Origin: a virus
DNA: 55,249 bases
Strand: one strand, 5' to 3'
Virus record (IMG/VR): IMGVR_UViG_3300032296_001930
Location: 1-55,249 of that record
Part shown: positions 39,923-48,274 of the stretch, in pieces
How the letters are laid out: each line of letters begins with the position of its first letter
Numbering within the stretch: position 1 is the first letter of the stretch
Notes under the pieces: generated by a model
What the model was told of the DNA's origin: nothing
What the model saw: the letters and a program-made list of their open reading frames with translations, nothing else
The model's database searches: none
Position numbers and translations under genes: made by a program

Positions 39923-40227
39923 CAGGCAATCCCCGCCTGCACGACCTTCATGGTCACGGTGCCAGAACCGGAGTTCACGAGCGTCTTCAGGCCCGTGATC
40001 GGGAAATTGATCGAGCCATCTTCATTGCCAGTCTTGCTGGTGATGGTCGCGTCGTCGAACCAAGTGGAAAAACCCACACTCGGGTCGTCGTAGGAGTACT
40101 GCACGGAGTAGTTCACAGTGCCAGTCACAATCACGGCAAAGCCGATGTTGACGGGCGTGATGTTCGTGTTGATCACAACCGCATCGGTCGATCCAGTGCC
40201 GGTCTTAGAAACGGTTTGGACTTTCAT
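39922..40227 (-). CDS. small beta-rich structural protein (101 aa)
   Basis: Starts MKVQTVSKTGTGSTDAVVIN. Regular short strands (YSVQYSYDDPSVGFSTWF) indicate a small jelly-roll or Ig-like protein, probably decoration. It lies just downstream of a terminator-like hairpin, so its expression may be lower than that of the upstream genes. Confidence 0.6.
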   Translation of the reverse strand: MKVQTVSKTGTGSTDAVVINTNITPVNIGFAVIVTGTVNYSVQYSYDDPSVGFSTWFDDATITSKTGNEDGSINFPITGLKTLVNSGSGTVTMKVVQAGIA

Positions 40228-40238
40228 CTCTTTCCTTC

Positions 40239-40263
40239 AAAGAAAGCGGGGGCCGAAGCCCCC
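40239..40263 (-). terminator. UUCG hairpin, partial terminator in structural operon
   Basis: Minus sense: GGGGGC-TTCG-GCCCCC (40248-40263) then GCTTTCTTT. It follows the Gly/Lys-rich gene and precedes the 101-aa gene, so it probably attenuates rather than stops late transcription. Confidence 0.65.
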
Positions 40264-40271
40264 ACCTTGTT

Positions 40272-41420
40272 TCAGCACACTCGTCCGCCGCGCTTCTTGG
40301 CAGGTGTCACAGTGACAGACTCCTTGGTCTTGGTGACGCTGCCTTCTGGCACTTTGGGAGAGAACAAGCCCTTGATCCCCTGCATGACGCGCTTTGGAGC
40401 GCCGAGGATCGCATTACGCATCCCCTCGTTCTCCTCGCGCTGAGACTTCTCCCAGTTCTCATACGCCCGCTGGTTGCGGTTCGTCTTCAACTGGTCTTCA
40501 GCCTCAGCAGGGATGCCACCCTCCTTCATCTTCTTGCCGTACTTGCTGTACACCTCGTTGGAGTACGCCTTGGCCTGTTTCATGGCCGTGGCGTTTTCCT
40601 TCGTGAATGCCTTCTGCAAGCGGCCTTCAGCGGCAGTTACCTTGCCGCCTTTTTTGAAGGTGCCGGAGAGTTCGGTGATAGACACCGGGGCAGTGGGCTT
40701 TTTGCGGCCTTGGGGCATCGCGACGGGGGCACCGCTATCAACAACTCCCCCCGCCGCGTAGGCTTTTTTTGCTGCGCCGCCTTTTTTGTAGCCGCCAGCA
40801 TTCGCCTTCGCAACGCCACCAGTAGCGTAGCCACCATCATTGCCCATCTTCACTGCGCCAGTTTTGGCTGGAGAGTGATCGGGCTTTGCGGTGTGCATCT
40901 TGGTGTTGCGGTACTCGCCACCTTGGTTTTCGGTGTTGATGATGCCGCTCTTGGGCAAGCCGCCCTCAGCCATCTTGACCGAGCCGCCTTTTTTGTAGCC
41001 GCCCTGACCCATGACCACACCACCGGTCTTCAGGCCCTTGTGGGCCTTGGACGCGGGCTTGTCGGCGTGTTCTTTCAACGCCTTGGAGGTCTTGGCCATC
41101 TTGGCCATCTCGGCCTTGTGCATGGACTTGGTCTCGCCGCCCTCTTTCATCACTTGAGCGGCCATGCCCACGGGGGCCGCGGGGGCGGCACCAGCAGGCA
41201 TTGCACGCATCGCACGACGACGAGCAGCCATCGAGGGCTTCATGGGGGCCTTAGCACCCATCATGCCGCCACGAGCGGGCATAGAAGGCATGGCGGGGGC
41301 TGCCATGTCTGGCGAGCCACCCATCTGCATCTTCTTCTCCACCTTGCCGCCCTTTTTGAGTTTCAACTCAATGGACGGCTCGGTGGTCATCATCTTCACC
41401 ATCGGTTTGAATTGGCCCAT
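40272..41420 (-). CDS. Lys/Gly/Met-rich basic virion protein with KxGG repeats (382 aa)
   Basis: Extremely basic and rich in Gly, Lys, Ala and Met. It has at least a dozen KKGG, KEGG, AGG or GGY-type units, for example KLKKGGKVEKKMQMGGS and GQGGYKKGGSVKMAEGG. The end KKRGGRVC carries a terminal Cys. Similar low-complexity basic proteins sit after the capsid gene in marine phages; condensation of DNA in the head is the likely role. ATG 41420 follows GAGGAGG. Confidence 0.7.
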   Translation of the reverse strand: MGQFKPMVKMMTTEPSIELKLKKGGKVEKKMQMGGSPDMAAPAMPSMPARGGMMGAKAPMKPSMAARRRAMRAMPAGAAPAAPVGMAAQVMKEGGETKSMHKAEMAKMAKTSKALKEHADKPASKAHKGLKTGGVVMGQGGYKKGGSVKMAEGGLPKSGIINTENQGGEYRNTKMHTAKPDHSPAKTGAVKMGNDGGYATGGVAKANAGGYKKGGAAKKAYAAGGVVDSGAPVAMPQGRKKPTAPVSITELSGTFKKGGKVTAAEGRLQKAFTKENATAMKQAKAYSNEVYSKYGKKMKEGGIPAEAEDQLKTNRNQRAYENWEKSQREENEGMRNAILGAPKRVMQGIKGLFSPKVPEGSVTKTKESVTVTPAKKRGGRVC

Positions 41421-41431
41421 GATGCGCCTCC

Positions 41432-41881
41432 TCAAATTTTCTGGGCGTACACAACCGTCAGACGAACAATCGCCTGCGTTGTGCTGATCGTGCCGTTCGG
41501 ATCGACAGTGATGAACACCGACTGGTTAGAGCCGATATTCGCCATCGCCGCCAATTGCGCCGCCGTAAAGGTCAGCGCGGCCCGACCACCCGCGAAGATG
41601 TTGGTGGACGACACATACTGCGTACCAGCCGCAGCGGTGCCGATGGTCATTGCGATCTGCGTTGCAGTGCCGCCGCCGACCGCCTCGTCCTGAACCATAT
41701 CGACAAAAAAGTCGATGATCTGGGAAGAAGCAGGAAGCGTCACCGAAGCGCTGGTCGCGTCTCCCGATGCAGCGGTAGTGACAGTTGTGGTCTGACTTAC
41801 GACAACGAATCCGCCGTCGGTGGTGTCAGTCAGCGTGTCCGAACCGGTTCGGAGAGTAGAGCCTATGTAGGTCTGTGCCAT
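41432..41881 (-). CDS. putative head decoration protein (149 aa)
   Basis: Beta-rich and Thr/Ala-rich (FVVVSQTTTVTTAASGDATS, ASVTLPASSQIIDFFVDMVQ). It lies immediately downstream of the major capsid gene, where decoration or cement proteins are usual. There is no motif to confirm it. A hairpin between the two genes may set their ratio. Confidence 0.55.
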   Translation of the reverse strand: MAQTYIGSTLRTGSDTLTDTTDGGFVVVSQTTTVTTAASGDATSASVTLPASSQIIDFFVDMVQDEAVGGGTATQIAMTIGTAAAGTQYVSSTNIFAGGRAALTFTAAQLAAMANIGSNQSVFITVDPNGTISTTQAIVRLTVVYAQKI

Positions 41882-41900
41882 TGTCTTTCTCCTTTAAGGA

Positions 41901-41920
41901 GAGGGAGCCGAAGCCCCCTC
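41901..41920 (-). promoter_or_regulatory. UUCG hairpin after the capsid gene
   Basis: Minus sense: GAGGGGGC-TTCG-GCTCCCTC with one mismatch and no T-tract. It sits between capsid and decoration genes and probably stabilises the capsid mRNA 3' end. Confidence 0.5.
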
Positions 41921-41927
41921 TGTAGGT

Positions 41928-42842
41928 TTAGACGCCGGGAGTACCGTACATCGCACGAGGATCGGTGAAGCCGATGTCGTAACGCTCGGTGGCCTTGTAG
42001 CGCATCGAGTCGGTTTCGAAGTCGCCCTCCATCGTCTTTTCCAGACGACGGCGCATCATCAGTTTCATGCCCTCGGGCGCATCGGTCTGCACCCACCATG
42101 CGGTTGCGCTGGTCAGACGCGAGATCACAGCGGCACCCTCGTCCAGCAAGCCAATCGACTTGATGGGGTTGATGTCGTTGTTCGCGTTGCCAGCACGCAG
42201 CACGGACTTCAGGAGCACCTCGGCTTGGAAGACATTGCCGGGGGCCACCACCAGTTGGCGGGGCACCAGACGGATCTTCTTGCCGTTGTTGTCCACGGCC
42301 TGACGGATCTGGATGAGCATCTGCTCAAGCGAGGTCTGCGACAGGTTCGCGGCGGTGGTCAGCAGGTTGCTGAAGGTGCCGTTCACGATGGGGTGCGAGG
42401 CACTATTCAGTGCCACACCGTCACCACCGGGGTACGAGGCGTTGAATGCGCGGTTCAGCACATTGGCGGCCAGCGTTTCCTTGGTCTCGATCAGGGACTG
42501 AGCGAGGTGGCGGGCATACACCTGACCGATACGGATGTGGTCGCCGTCCTCAACCAGCACTTTGGTCAGGGCGAAGGCGAGGCCATACACCTTGTACACA
42601 TAGCGCTTGAGGAACAGCACACCACCCTGCTGATAGGTCACCGGAGTGCCATCAGGCAGTTCCGGCGCAGCGCCGAAACCGTACAGGACGGGTTCTTCGT
42701 GGTAGTTGCGGGGAATGCCTTGCTGTTCGCGGAACACTCGGCTCCACTCATCAGCACGCTGGTCGTAAACGCCATCGAAGCATTCATTCAGGATTGGTTC
42801 AACGATTGACCGAAAGTCGGTACTACGCATCGGAGCGGCCAT
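41928..42842 (-). CDS. major capsid protein, HK97-fold (304 aa)
   Basis: It is the main structural gene by position (after scaffold) and length. An N-terminal helix (FRSIVEPILNECFDGVYDQR) is followed by a long spine helix (RHLAQSLIETKETLAANVLN). A conserved region PRQLVVAPGNVFQAEVLLKS and a late TAWWVQTDAPEGMKLMMRRR lie in the P-domain. This resembles the Mu gpT-like capsid family. No protease gene is near; the scaffold is separate. Confidence 0.85.
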   Translation of the reverse strand: MAAPMRSTDFRSIVEPILNECFDGVYDQRADEWSRVFREQQGIPRNYHEEPVLYGFGAAPELPDGTPVTYQQGGVLFLKRYVYKVYGLAFALTKVLVEDGDHIRIGQVYARHLAQSLIETKETLAANVLNRAFNASYPGGDGVALNSASHPIVNGTFSNLLTTAANLSQTSLEQMLIQIRQAVDNNGKKIRLVPRQLVVAPGNVFQAEVLLKSVLRAGNANNDINPIKSIGLLDEGAAVISRLTSATAWWVQTDAPEGMKLMMRRRLEKTMEGDFETDSMRYKATERYDIGFTDPRAMYGTPGV

Positions 42843-42856
42843 GATTCACCCCTTTC

Positions 42857-43429
42857 TTAGATGGCGTTAACGGACGCATTGAACTGCGACTCGTTGACAG
42901 TTACGCGAACAATCGTGAACGCATCGCCCCAATCGTTATCGGGGTACGGGGCCAGATCGCGAATCAGCATCTGTGCGCTGTTGCCCTGACCAGCCAAAGT
43001 GGTGGACAGAGTGCATTGCGACAGGCCGGTCGTGGTCGAGCCAGCGGTGGTGTTGCTCAGATCGGCCATGTCGCCGATAGAGGTCTGGGCCAGCGAGCCA
43101 GCAGCCTGAATTTCGTAAACGATGTTGGGGTCGTTGTAGAAATAGGCCACGCAAGAACCGGTCTGGTACGCCGTGGAAGCGGGCCAGTAGTTCGAGACGC
43201 GACGGCGGCCGGTGGTGTCAGTCCACTCCACGCCAGCGAAAGCGCCTTGGAAGGCATCGCCTGCTGCTGCGACAACGATGTTGCCGCTGGAGTTCAGTTT
43301 GACCGGTTGGCCCTTGAGGATGTCGGTGCTATAGCCCGACGCGATACCGTTGGCAAGCGCCTGAGCGCGATCCAAACCCGAGGGATGGAAAGCGGGGCGC
43401 AAACCGAACGGAGCATTGGTCGAAGACAT
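42857..43429 (-). CDS. conserved virion structural protein (190 aa)
   Basis: The pattern PFGLRPAFHPSGLDRAQAL, FAGVEWTDTTGRRRVSNYWP and PDNDWGDAFTIVRV is familiar from many podovirus-like genomes, next to the capsid gene. It is probably a decoration or head-stabilising protein. There are 15 nt between it and the capsid gene. Confidence 0.7.
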   Translation of the reverse strand: MSSTNAPFGLRPAFHPSGLDRAQALANGIASGYSTDILKGQPVKLNSSGNIVVAAAGDAFQGAFAGVEWTDTTGRRRVSNYWPASTAYQTGSCVAYFYNDPNIVYEIQAAGSLAQTSIGDMADLSNTTAGSTTTGLSQCTLSTTLAGQGNSAQMLIRDLAPYPDNDWGDAFTIVRVTVNESQFNASVNAI

Positions 43430-43453
43430 TGTCTTACTCCTTGGTTGAAGTCC

Positions 43454-43996
43454 TTACCCGTGGAATACGGGCGTCGGAACGGATCGTTCGATTTCACCAA
43501 AGCCTTCGCCTTCAACTCTCCCCAGAGACCTGCCTGTGGAGTCACGAGCACCCTGAAGATTCTCCAGTTGGACTCGGATCTTTTCCGACTCCTCCATGGG
43601 CTTCTCATGGTGCATCTGCAACATGATGTCCTGATACATATCCATCGGGATTTTGAACAGGAGCATTTCGTTGCAGGCAATGAAACCAGCGTGTTCTCCA
43701 GCCTTTACGCGGAAATTCTCGAACCCGGGTATCTCTTCGGTTTTCACCGGTACATATCCGAGACGGATTCGCTTATCAATGCTGTCGTAACTGTTGGTCG
43801 TTGATAACCAGCAAAGGTGCCAGCCCGGCAATTCGGGCAACTTTGGTAGCGCACTTTGTGTCCACTCATCGCTCCACATCTTTCGACGCTCCTGCGCTGA
43901 CATGAACTTCTCTTCAGGTGCCGCCCGGCTGGCGTCCTCACTGGCGCGAGTTTCGCGACCACCGGCGTTGAGAGATTTTTTGAGACGAGAATCCAT
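43454..43996 (-). CDS. hypothetical head-module protein (180 aa)
   Basis: Starts MDSRLKKSLNAGGRETRASE. A central domain (PELPGWHLCWLSTTNSYDSI ... IRLGYVPVKTEEIPGFENF) is followed by a helix (EKPMEESEKIRVQLENLQGA). It lies between scaffold and the capsid-associated gene and probably acts in assembly. Family seen in related phages, function unknown. Confidence 0.6.
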   Translation of the reverse strand: MDSRLKKSLNAGGRETRASEDASRAAPEEKFMSAQERRKMWSDEWTQSALPKLPELPGWHLCWLSTTNSYDSIDKRIRLGYVPVKTEEIPGFENFRVKAGEHAGFIACNEMLLFKIPMDMYQDIMLQMHHEKPMEESEKIRVQLENLQGARDSTGRSLGRVEGEGFGEIERSVPTPVFHG

Positions 43997-44001
43997 GATG
44001 T

Positions 44002-44949
44002 TTACCCTCTATTGTTTCGTGCCTGCTCGGCGTAGCGTTTGATCATTCGGTTGCGTGACGCGGGGTCATCCCACAGTCCTGCATCCTTTATTGCCCGTAC
44101 CATTTCAGGTTCGAGGACAAAGGTTTTCCCAGTTTGACCGGGAACCGATGATTCTCTACTTGAGCCGGTGACGAAACTTCGAGGTCTCCTTCGTGGTTGG
44201 TCGTCTTGTTCGTGAGTATAGCGATTCGGTAAACGAGCGTGCAAGCGTTTGTCAAACTCGTCCCAATACTCTTCGCTCGCGGGATCCCAGCCCTCGGAGG
44301 CCAGCCGGTTGTCGATCAACTTGGCGATCTGGCTGTCCTCGTCCCCACCGTTGGGGTCGTACCAAGGGTTGCGCTCCATCCACTGGTTGGCCAACTTGAC
44401 CAAACGAGGATTGGCGGGGCCTGCGTCGTTGTTTGTGGCCTGCACGGCGCGTTGCTTGATGCCCTGCATGGCCTCGACCTTGCGGCGTGCCTCATACCAG
44501 CCTTCTTGGGCCTGCATGAAGGCCGCACCGTCGGAGTTGTCGGTGGCCTCGCGCATCTTGCGCTTGAAGAACTCAAGGCGGGCCTCCTCGTCGGAGATCG
44601 CCGAGTCGAGACGGGCCAGATCGGCGGTGTGCGTCTTGCGCTCCACCGCGGCCAGCCGCTCCATGAGTTCTTGGTTCTGCCGCGTGAGCAGGGTCAGGCG
44701 CTGATCCTTCTCTTCGTTGGTGCGCTTGATGTACTCTTTCTTGGCGCGGCGTCGTGCCCGGCGGGCGTCGCGGATAGCGTCGGTATCACCGGGCTGGTCT
44801 TCGTCACCAGAGTCGTCCTGAGCGGCCGCCTGACCGCCGTCGGCCATGTCCACGCCTTCCATGCCCTCGGGCAGTTCGACGATGACGGAGCCGTCCTTCT
44901 CTTCGGTGACCTCAAAGACCTCTTCTTTGGGTTTGGTTTCTGTGTTCAT
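44002..44949 (-). CDS. scaffolding protein (315 aa)
   Basis: Acidic N-terminus, long charged coiled coil from about residue 60 to 170 (ARRARRRAKKEYIKRTNEEK, QNQELMERLAAVERKTHTAD) and a basic C-terminus (QARNNRG). Position directly before the capsid module fits. Scaffolds guide procapsid assembly and then leave. ATG 44949 overlaps the co-chaperonin stop (ATGA). Confidence 0.75.
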   Translation of the reverse strand: MNTETKPKEEVFEVTEEKDGSVIVELPEGMEGVDMADGGQAAAQDDSGDEDQPGDTDAIRDARRARRRAKKEYIKRTNEEKDQRLTLLTRQNQELMERLAAVERKTHTADLARLDSAISDEEARLEFFKRKMREATDNSDGAAFMQAQEGWYEARRKVEAMQGIKQRAVQATNNDAGPANPRLVKLANQWMERNPWYDPNGGDEDSQIAKLIDNRLASEGWDPASEEYWDEFDKRLHARLPNRYTHEQDDQPRRRPRSFVTGSSRESSVPGQTGKTFVLEPEMVRAIKDAGLWDDPASRNRMIKRYAEQARNNRG

Positions 44950-45380
44950 ACGAATGCCTTCATCAAAAGCGGATTGCCAGTGACCTTCGCGATGATTTCG
45001 TGATCGTTTAGGATCATGAACAGCGCGGGATCTTCGTCATCCTCGCCGGGCACTTCGACCTCCCAGCGATCACCGCCCCACTTGGGGACGCGGATGTAGT
45101 CACCTGCCGAGCACCATGCGCCCTCAGGCCACGCGACCATCGTGTCGCGGTGCTTGAACGCCAATGGGCCGACCTCGATGACCTTGGCCACCATGTTGTT
45201 CCACTTCTCGGTTTCCTTGGTCTCTTCGACCAAGATAATCCCGGCACTCGTTGCCTTCTTTTTGGTGCGGCGCAACTGCACGAGAATGCGGCCGCCAAGA
45301 GGTTTCGCACCGGGGTCTACGCTCGGAAATGCCCAAGCCATCTCAGCGGCGTCAGCCGCTACCGGTTCATTCATCTTCAT
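44946..45380 (-). CDS. GroES-like co-chaperonin (144 aa)
   Basis: The motif PLGGRILVQLRRTKKKATSA matches the first strand and mobile-loop region of GroES. It is followed by GIILVEETKETEKWNN (mobile loop with the GIIL contact), AKVIEVGPLA, then AGDYIRVPKWGG and the closing strands. It is longer than GroES (97 aa) by N- and C-terminal additions. Like T4 gp31 it may replace GroES so that GroEL folds the capsid protein. Encoded two genes after the portal. Confidence 0.75.
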   Translation of the reverse strand: MKMNEPVAADAAEMAWAFPSVDPGAKPLGGRILVQLRRTKKKATSAGIILVEETKETEKWNNMVAKVIEVGPLAFKHRDTMVAWPEGAWCSAGDYIRVPKWGGDRWEVEVPGEDDEDPALFMILNDHEIIAKVTGNPLLMKAFV

Positions 45381-45552
45381 CGTCTTCCTTCATCAGGTTA
45401 TTGAGTATTTCGAGGGCTTCTTCTAGTCCCTCGTTTCTTCCGACCAGCCGCTGATAGGTGTCCCAATTCGGCGCATTACCCTGCGCCAAGGACGAGGCAA
45501 TTTGAGCCTGCGACGCCTTGATTCGGCCGATCAGATCGGAAATAGTTGCCAT
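45367..45552 (-). CDS. small helical virion-module protein (61 aa)
   Basis: MATISDLIGRIKASQAQIAS continues as one helical bundle ending in the acidic LMKEDDEDE. It overlaps the co-chaperonin start. Possibly a portal- or scaffold-associated factor; no family recognised. Confidence 0.65.
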   Translation of the reverse strand: MATISDLIGRIKASQAQIASSLAQGNAPNWDTYQRLVGRNEGLEEALEILNNLMKEDDEDE

Positions 45553-45558
45553 GAGTTT

Positions 45559-45708
45559 TTATTTGGGCTTCGCTTGCGAGAGACCTCCCTTCTGCGGTGC
45601 GGGCTGCTGGCCCTTAGGTTGCAGGGAAGTCCCGTCAAGTTTCTCGCCCATGGCGATGCGCTTGTGCATCGGGATCATCATGCTGTCTTGCGGTTTACTG
45701 GTAGCCAT
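45559..45708 (-). CDS. small Gln/Pro-rich protein (49 aa)
   Basis: ATG 45708 after GGAGGTTCAA begins MATSKPQDSMMIPMHKRIAM and ends in a disordered basic tail (APQKGGLSQAKPK). Its first 14 nt overlap the 3' end of the portal gene. The tail has the KGG element found in other structural proteins here. Confidence 0.65.
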   Translation of the reverse strand: MATSKPQDSMMIPMHKRIAMGEKLDGTSLQPKGQQPAPQKGGLSQAKPK

Positions 45709-48262
45709 TTGAACCTCCGAGTTTGGATTGATAGTCAATGACGATACGCTCCTTGTCGTTCACAAGTCGCGCCGCATCTCTCGTCAGACGAGCCGTCTCG
45801 ATGCGTTCCTTCAACTCCATGTCGCCCGTTGCGATGGCCAGCCGGAGTTCCATCTCCTCCATCTCACGCTGCTGGCGCTGCTGCAACTCGGCCATGTCCA
45901 CCTGAATCTTGGCGGCCAATTCCTTGTCCTTGTGCTGCATCTCGGCCTGATCGCGGGCCTGACGGCGCTGGGTCTCGGCCATGCTGGTCTGTAGGAGCAC
46001 CTGCGCGTCCGGCGTCATGTCGGGCTTGGGCTTGTACTTCTGCTGATCCTGAACCATCTTCTGGATCACCGGCAGGATGCCTTGCAGGGTCTGTTCGGCG
46101 TCCATCTCGGTGTGCTGGCTGGCCAGCGCGAACAACTTGTCCACATCCTTCGGATCGTCGAGCAGGTCGTAGTCGCCCAACTTCTGGCCCATGGCCTTCT
46201 GGACATACCCGTTCATGCGCGAGAGGTACCACAGCACGATGTGCTGCTTGATGTGCTCGATGGCCTTGGGGAGGAAGCCCGGGGCGATGAAGGGGTTGGC
46301 ACCCAGCACCGGGTTCTTCGCAAAGTCGAGGTGGGCCTGAATGTGCCCGAGGTGATCCTGCTCGGGGTACGCGAACGCGGCCTGCCCAATGGACATGGCC
46401 ACATTCTCGTTGGCCGCGTCCATCTTGGCCGGGGGCGGCACATCGGTCATCAGTTCGTTGATGCCCGGCACCTTGATCTGCTTGAGGAACCGCTGGATCA
46501 CCGCCCGACGGTTGAACAGGTCGGGGTTCTTGTCCATGATGGCCATGACCGCTTGGGTCTGGGCCATGCGCTGGGTCTCGCTGAAGATGTGCGGGTCAGA
46601 GACCGGGATCACATCGGTGATGCGAGCGAAGTCCTCGCGCTTGACATCGAGGTCTTCCACCACCTCGGCACGCTTCATGTCGTCGAGGTACCAGCGGTTG
46701 ATGCGCGACAGGATCCGCAGCACCCGGGCCTGAGACTTGTGCAGGCGGGCGTGGATCGAGGAAAACACCGCCGCGCCCTGCTCGATCAACGCCTGCGTAG
46801 TTCCCACCGGGGCCGTAGAACTGATGTCGGCGATCTTCTCTTCGCTGGTGGTCACCACACCCTTGGCGGCGTCGGTCAGCCAGCCTAGCAACTGGAACAG
46901 CACGGGGCTGGGCGGGTTGAACGGCATCGGCATGGCCAACTTGCGGACATCGTCCACGCCCGGGGCGGCTTCAATCTCGGCCACCTGCGTGACTTCGACC
47001 TGCTGAGACTGGCCCGAGACCTTCGCGCCCTTGAGTTTCAGGAGCGTCGCGGCGTTGTTGATGTGGGCAGAGTCCAGCAAGGCCCGCAAAGCGCCCGTAA
47101 GGGCCGCGGAAAGCCCTCCAATGAGGTGCGGCAGGCCCACGGCGTAGGCACCGCGCCACGGGATGAACTTGTACTCGACGATCCAGTCGAGTTTGGTCAT
47201 CGTTTCGTCGCCGTCTTCCCAGTTTCGGTACAGACCCACCACCTCGGTGTTGATCTCGTCGATCATCAGGATGTACGGGGCCGGTTCACCCTTGGTGTAG
47301 GGGTCGTTTTCGATCTCCAGCCACGCATAGATGTGATAGACGCGGCGCAGACCGTCCTCGTTGTCGTTCGGAGACCGTCCTTCGATCTTGTCGGTGGCCT
47401 TTTGGGGGCCAGTCGGCTCGGGATCCATCGTCGCCCGCACGAAATCGGTGTCTCGGTACAGGCCAGAGGCGATTCGGGAGCGGAATTCCCACTCGGAGAT
47501 GTCATCGACCTCGGTCACCCGGGGCGAGGTGTAGAAATTGGCCGCCGCGAAGGGCAAAAGCACATTGTCGATGGGCAAAAACTGGGCGCAGGGGCGCTTT
47601 TTCTTCTCGTCGTACCAGATCTTGAGGTACTGCGAGCCACCAAGCGGCAACTGGGTGAGCATTTGCTCCTGCTCGTCGCAGAATTCCTCGATCTGCTCCG
47701 ACAACTGCCAGTTCATGTAGTCGCGCTTGCGCTCGGCAATCGCCACTTTCTCCTCATCGACATCGCCGAGGATCTTCGTGCGGGTCGGGCCGTCAGGCGG
47801 GAACAGTTCTTTGATGGCGCGGGCAGCGAAATCGACGCACGCCTCGGCCATCACGGGGTGAACCACCTTCGATGCGCCTTGGAAATTCGCGCCGCCGGGG
47901 GCGTCATTGCCCAAACCGGTGCGCTTGATGCCCTCTTCGTACTGCTTGTCGCGCTGCTTGCGGGCTTCCTTGTCCTTGTCGGCCAGTTCGATGAACCGCA
48001 GCGCCATGGTGCTGAGTTCGCCCAAGTCGAGGATGTCGGTATCGGCGAGGTTCTCGTAAAAATCCTTGCTGTCCATCGGCCCGGTGGTGTCCAGACGGAC
48101 GCGAACAGACCCGTCGGGCAGTTCTTCGAGGTCGTCGTCGGTCAGTTCGAGTTCAACCTCCATGCCCTCTTCGCCCTCGGGCGGCTGCTCAGGCGACGCA
48201 TCGTCGGGGATTCCCTCAACGAAGCGCCCAAACTCGGGGTCAATTGGCATCTGTGTGGCCAT
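45695..48262 (-). CDS. portal protein (855 aa)
   Basis: Large podovirus-type portal. The N-terminal region is acidic; the central stem and wing include FPPDGPTRTKILGD, YLKIWYDEKKKRPCAQFLP and the helical core (LLDSAHINNAATLLKLKGAK). The C-terminal 120 residues are a long Gln/Arg/Glu coiled coil, likely the barrel or crown. It forms the dodecameric DNA entry ring. Position between accessory virion genes and scaffold is standard. Confidence 0.9.
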   Translation of the reverse strand: MATQMPIDPEFGRFVEGIPDDASPEQPPEGEEGMEVELELTDDDLEELPDGSVRVRLDTTGPMDSKDFYENLADTDILDLGELSTMALRFIELADKDKEARKQRDKQYEEGIKRTGLGNDAPGGANFQGASKVVHPVMAEACVDFAARAIKELFPPDGPTRTKILGDVDEEKVAIAERKRDYMNWQLSEQIEEFCDEQEQMLTQLPLGGSQYLKIWYDEKKKRPCAQFLPIDNVLLPFAAANFYTSPRVTEVDDISEWEFRSRIASGLYRDTDFVRATMDPEPTGPQKATDKIEGRSPNDNEDGLRRVYHIYAWLEIENDPYTKGEPAPYILMIDEINTEVVGLYRNWEDGDETMTKLDWIVEYKFIPWRGAYAVGLPHLIGGLSAALTGALRALLDSAHINNAATLLKLKGAKVSGQSQQVEVTQVAEIEAAPGVDDVRKLAMPMPFNPPSPVLFQLLGWLTDAAKGVVTTSEEKIADISSTAPVGTTQALIEQGAAVFSSIHARLHKSQARVLRILSRINRWYLDDMKRAEVVEDLDVKREDFARITDVIPVSDPHIFSETQRMAQTQAVMAIMDKNPDLFNRRAVIQRFLKQIKVPGINELMTDVPPPAKMDAANENVAMSIGQAAFAYPEQDHLGHIQAHLDFAKNPVLGANPFIAPGFLPKAIEHIKQHIVLWYLSRMNGYVQKAMGQKLGDYDLLDDPKDVDKLFALASQHTEMDAEQTLQGILPVIQKMVQDQQKYKPKPDMTPDAQVLLQTSMAETQRRQARDQAEMQHKDKELAAKIQVDMAELQQRQQREMEEMELRLAIATGDMELKERIETARLTRDAARLVNDKERIVIDYQSKLGGSNGYQ

Positions 48263-48274
48263 GTTCTGGTTCCT

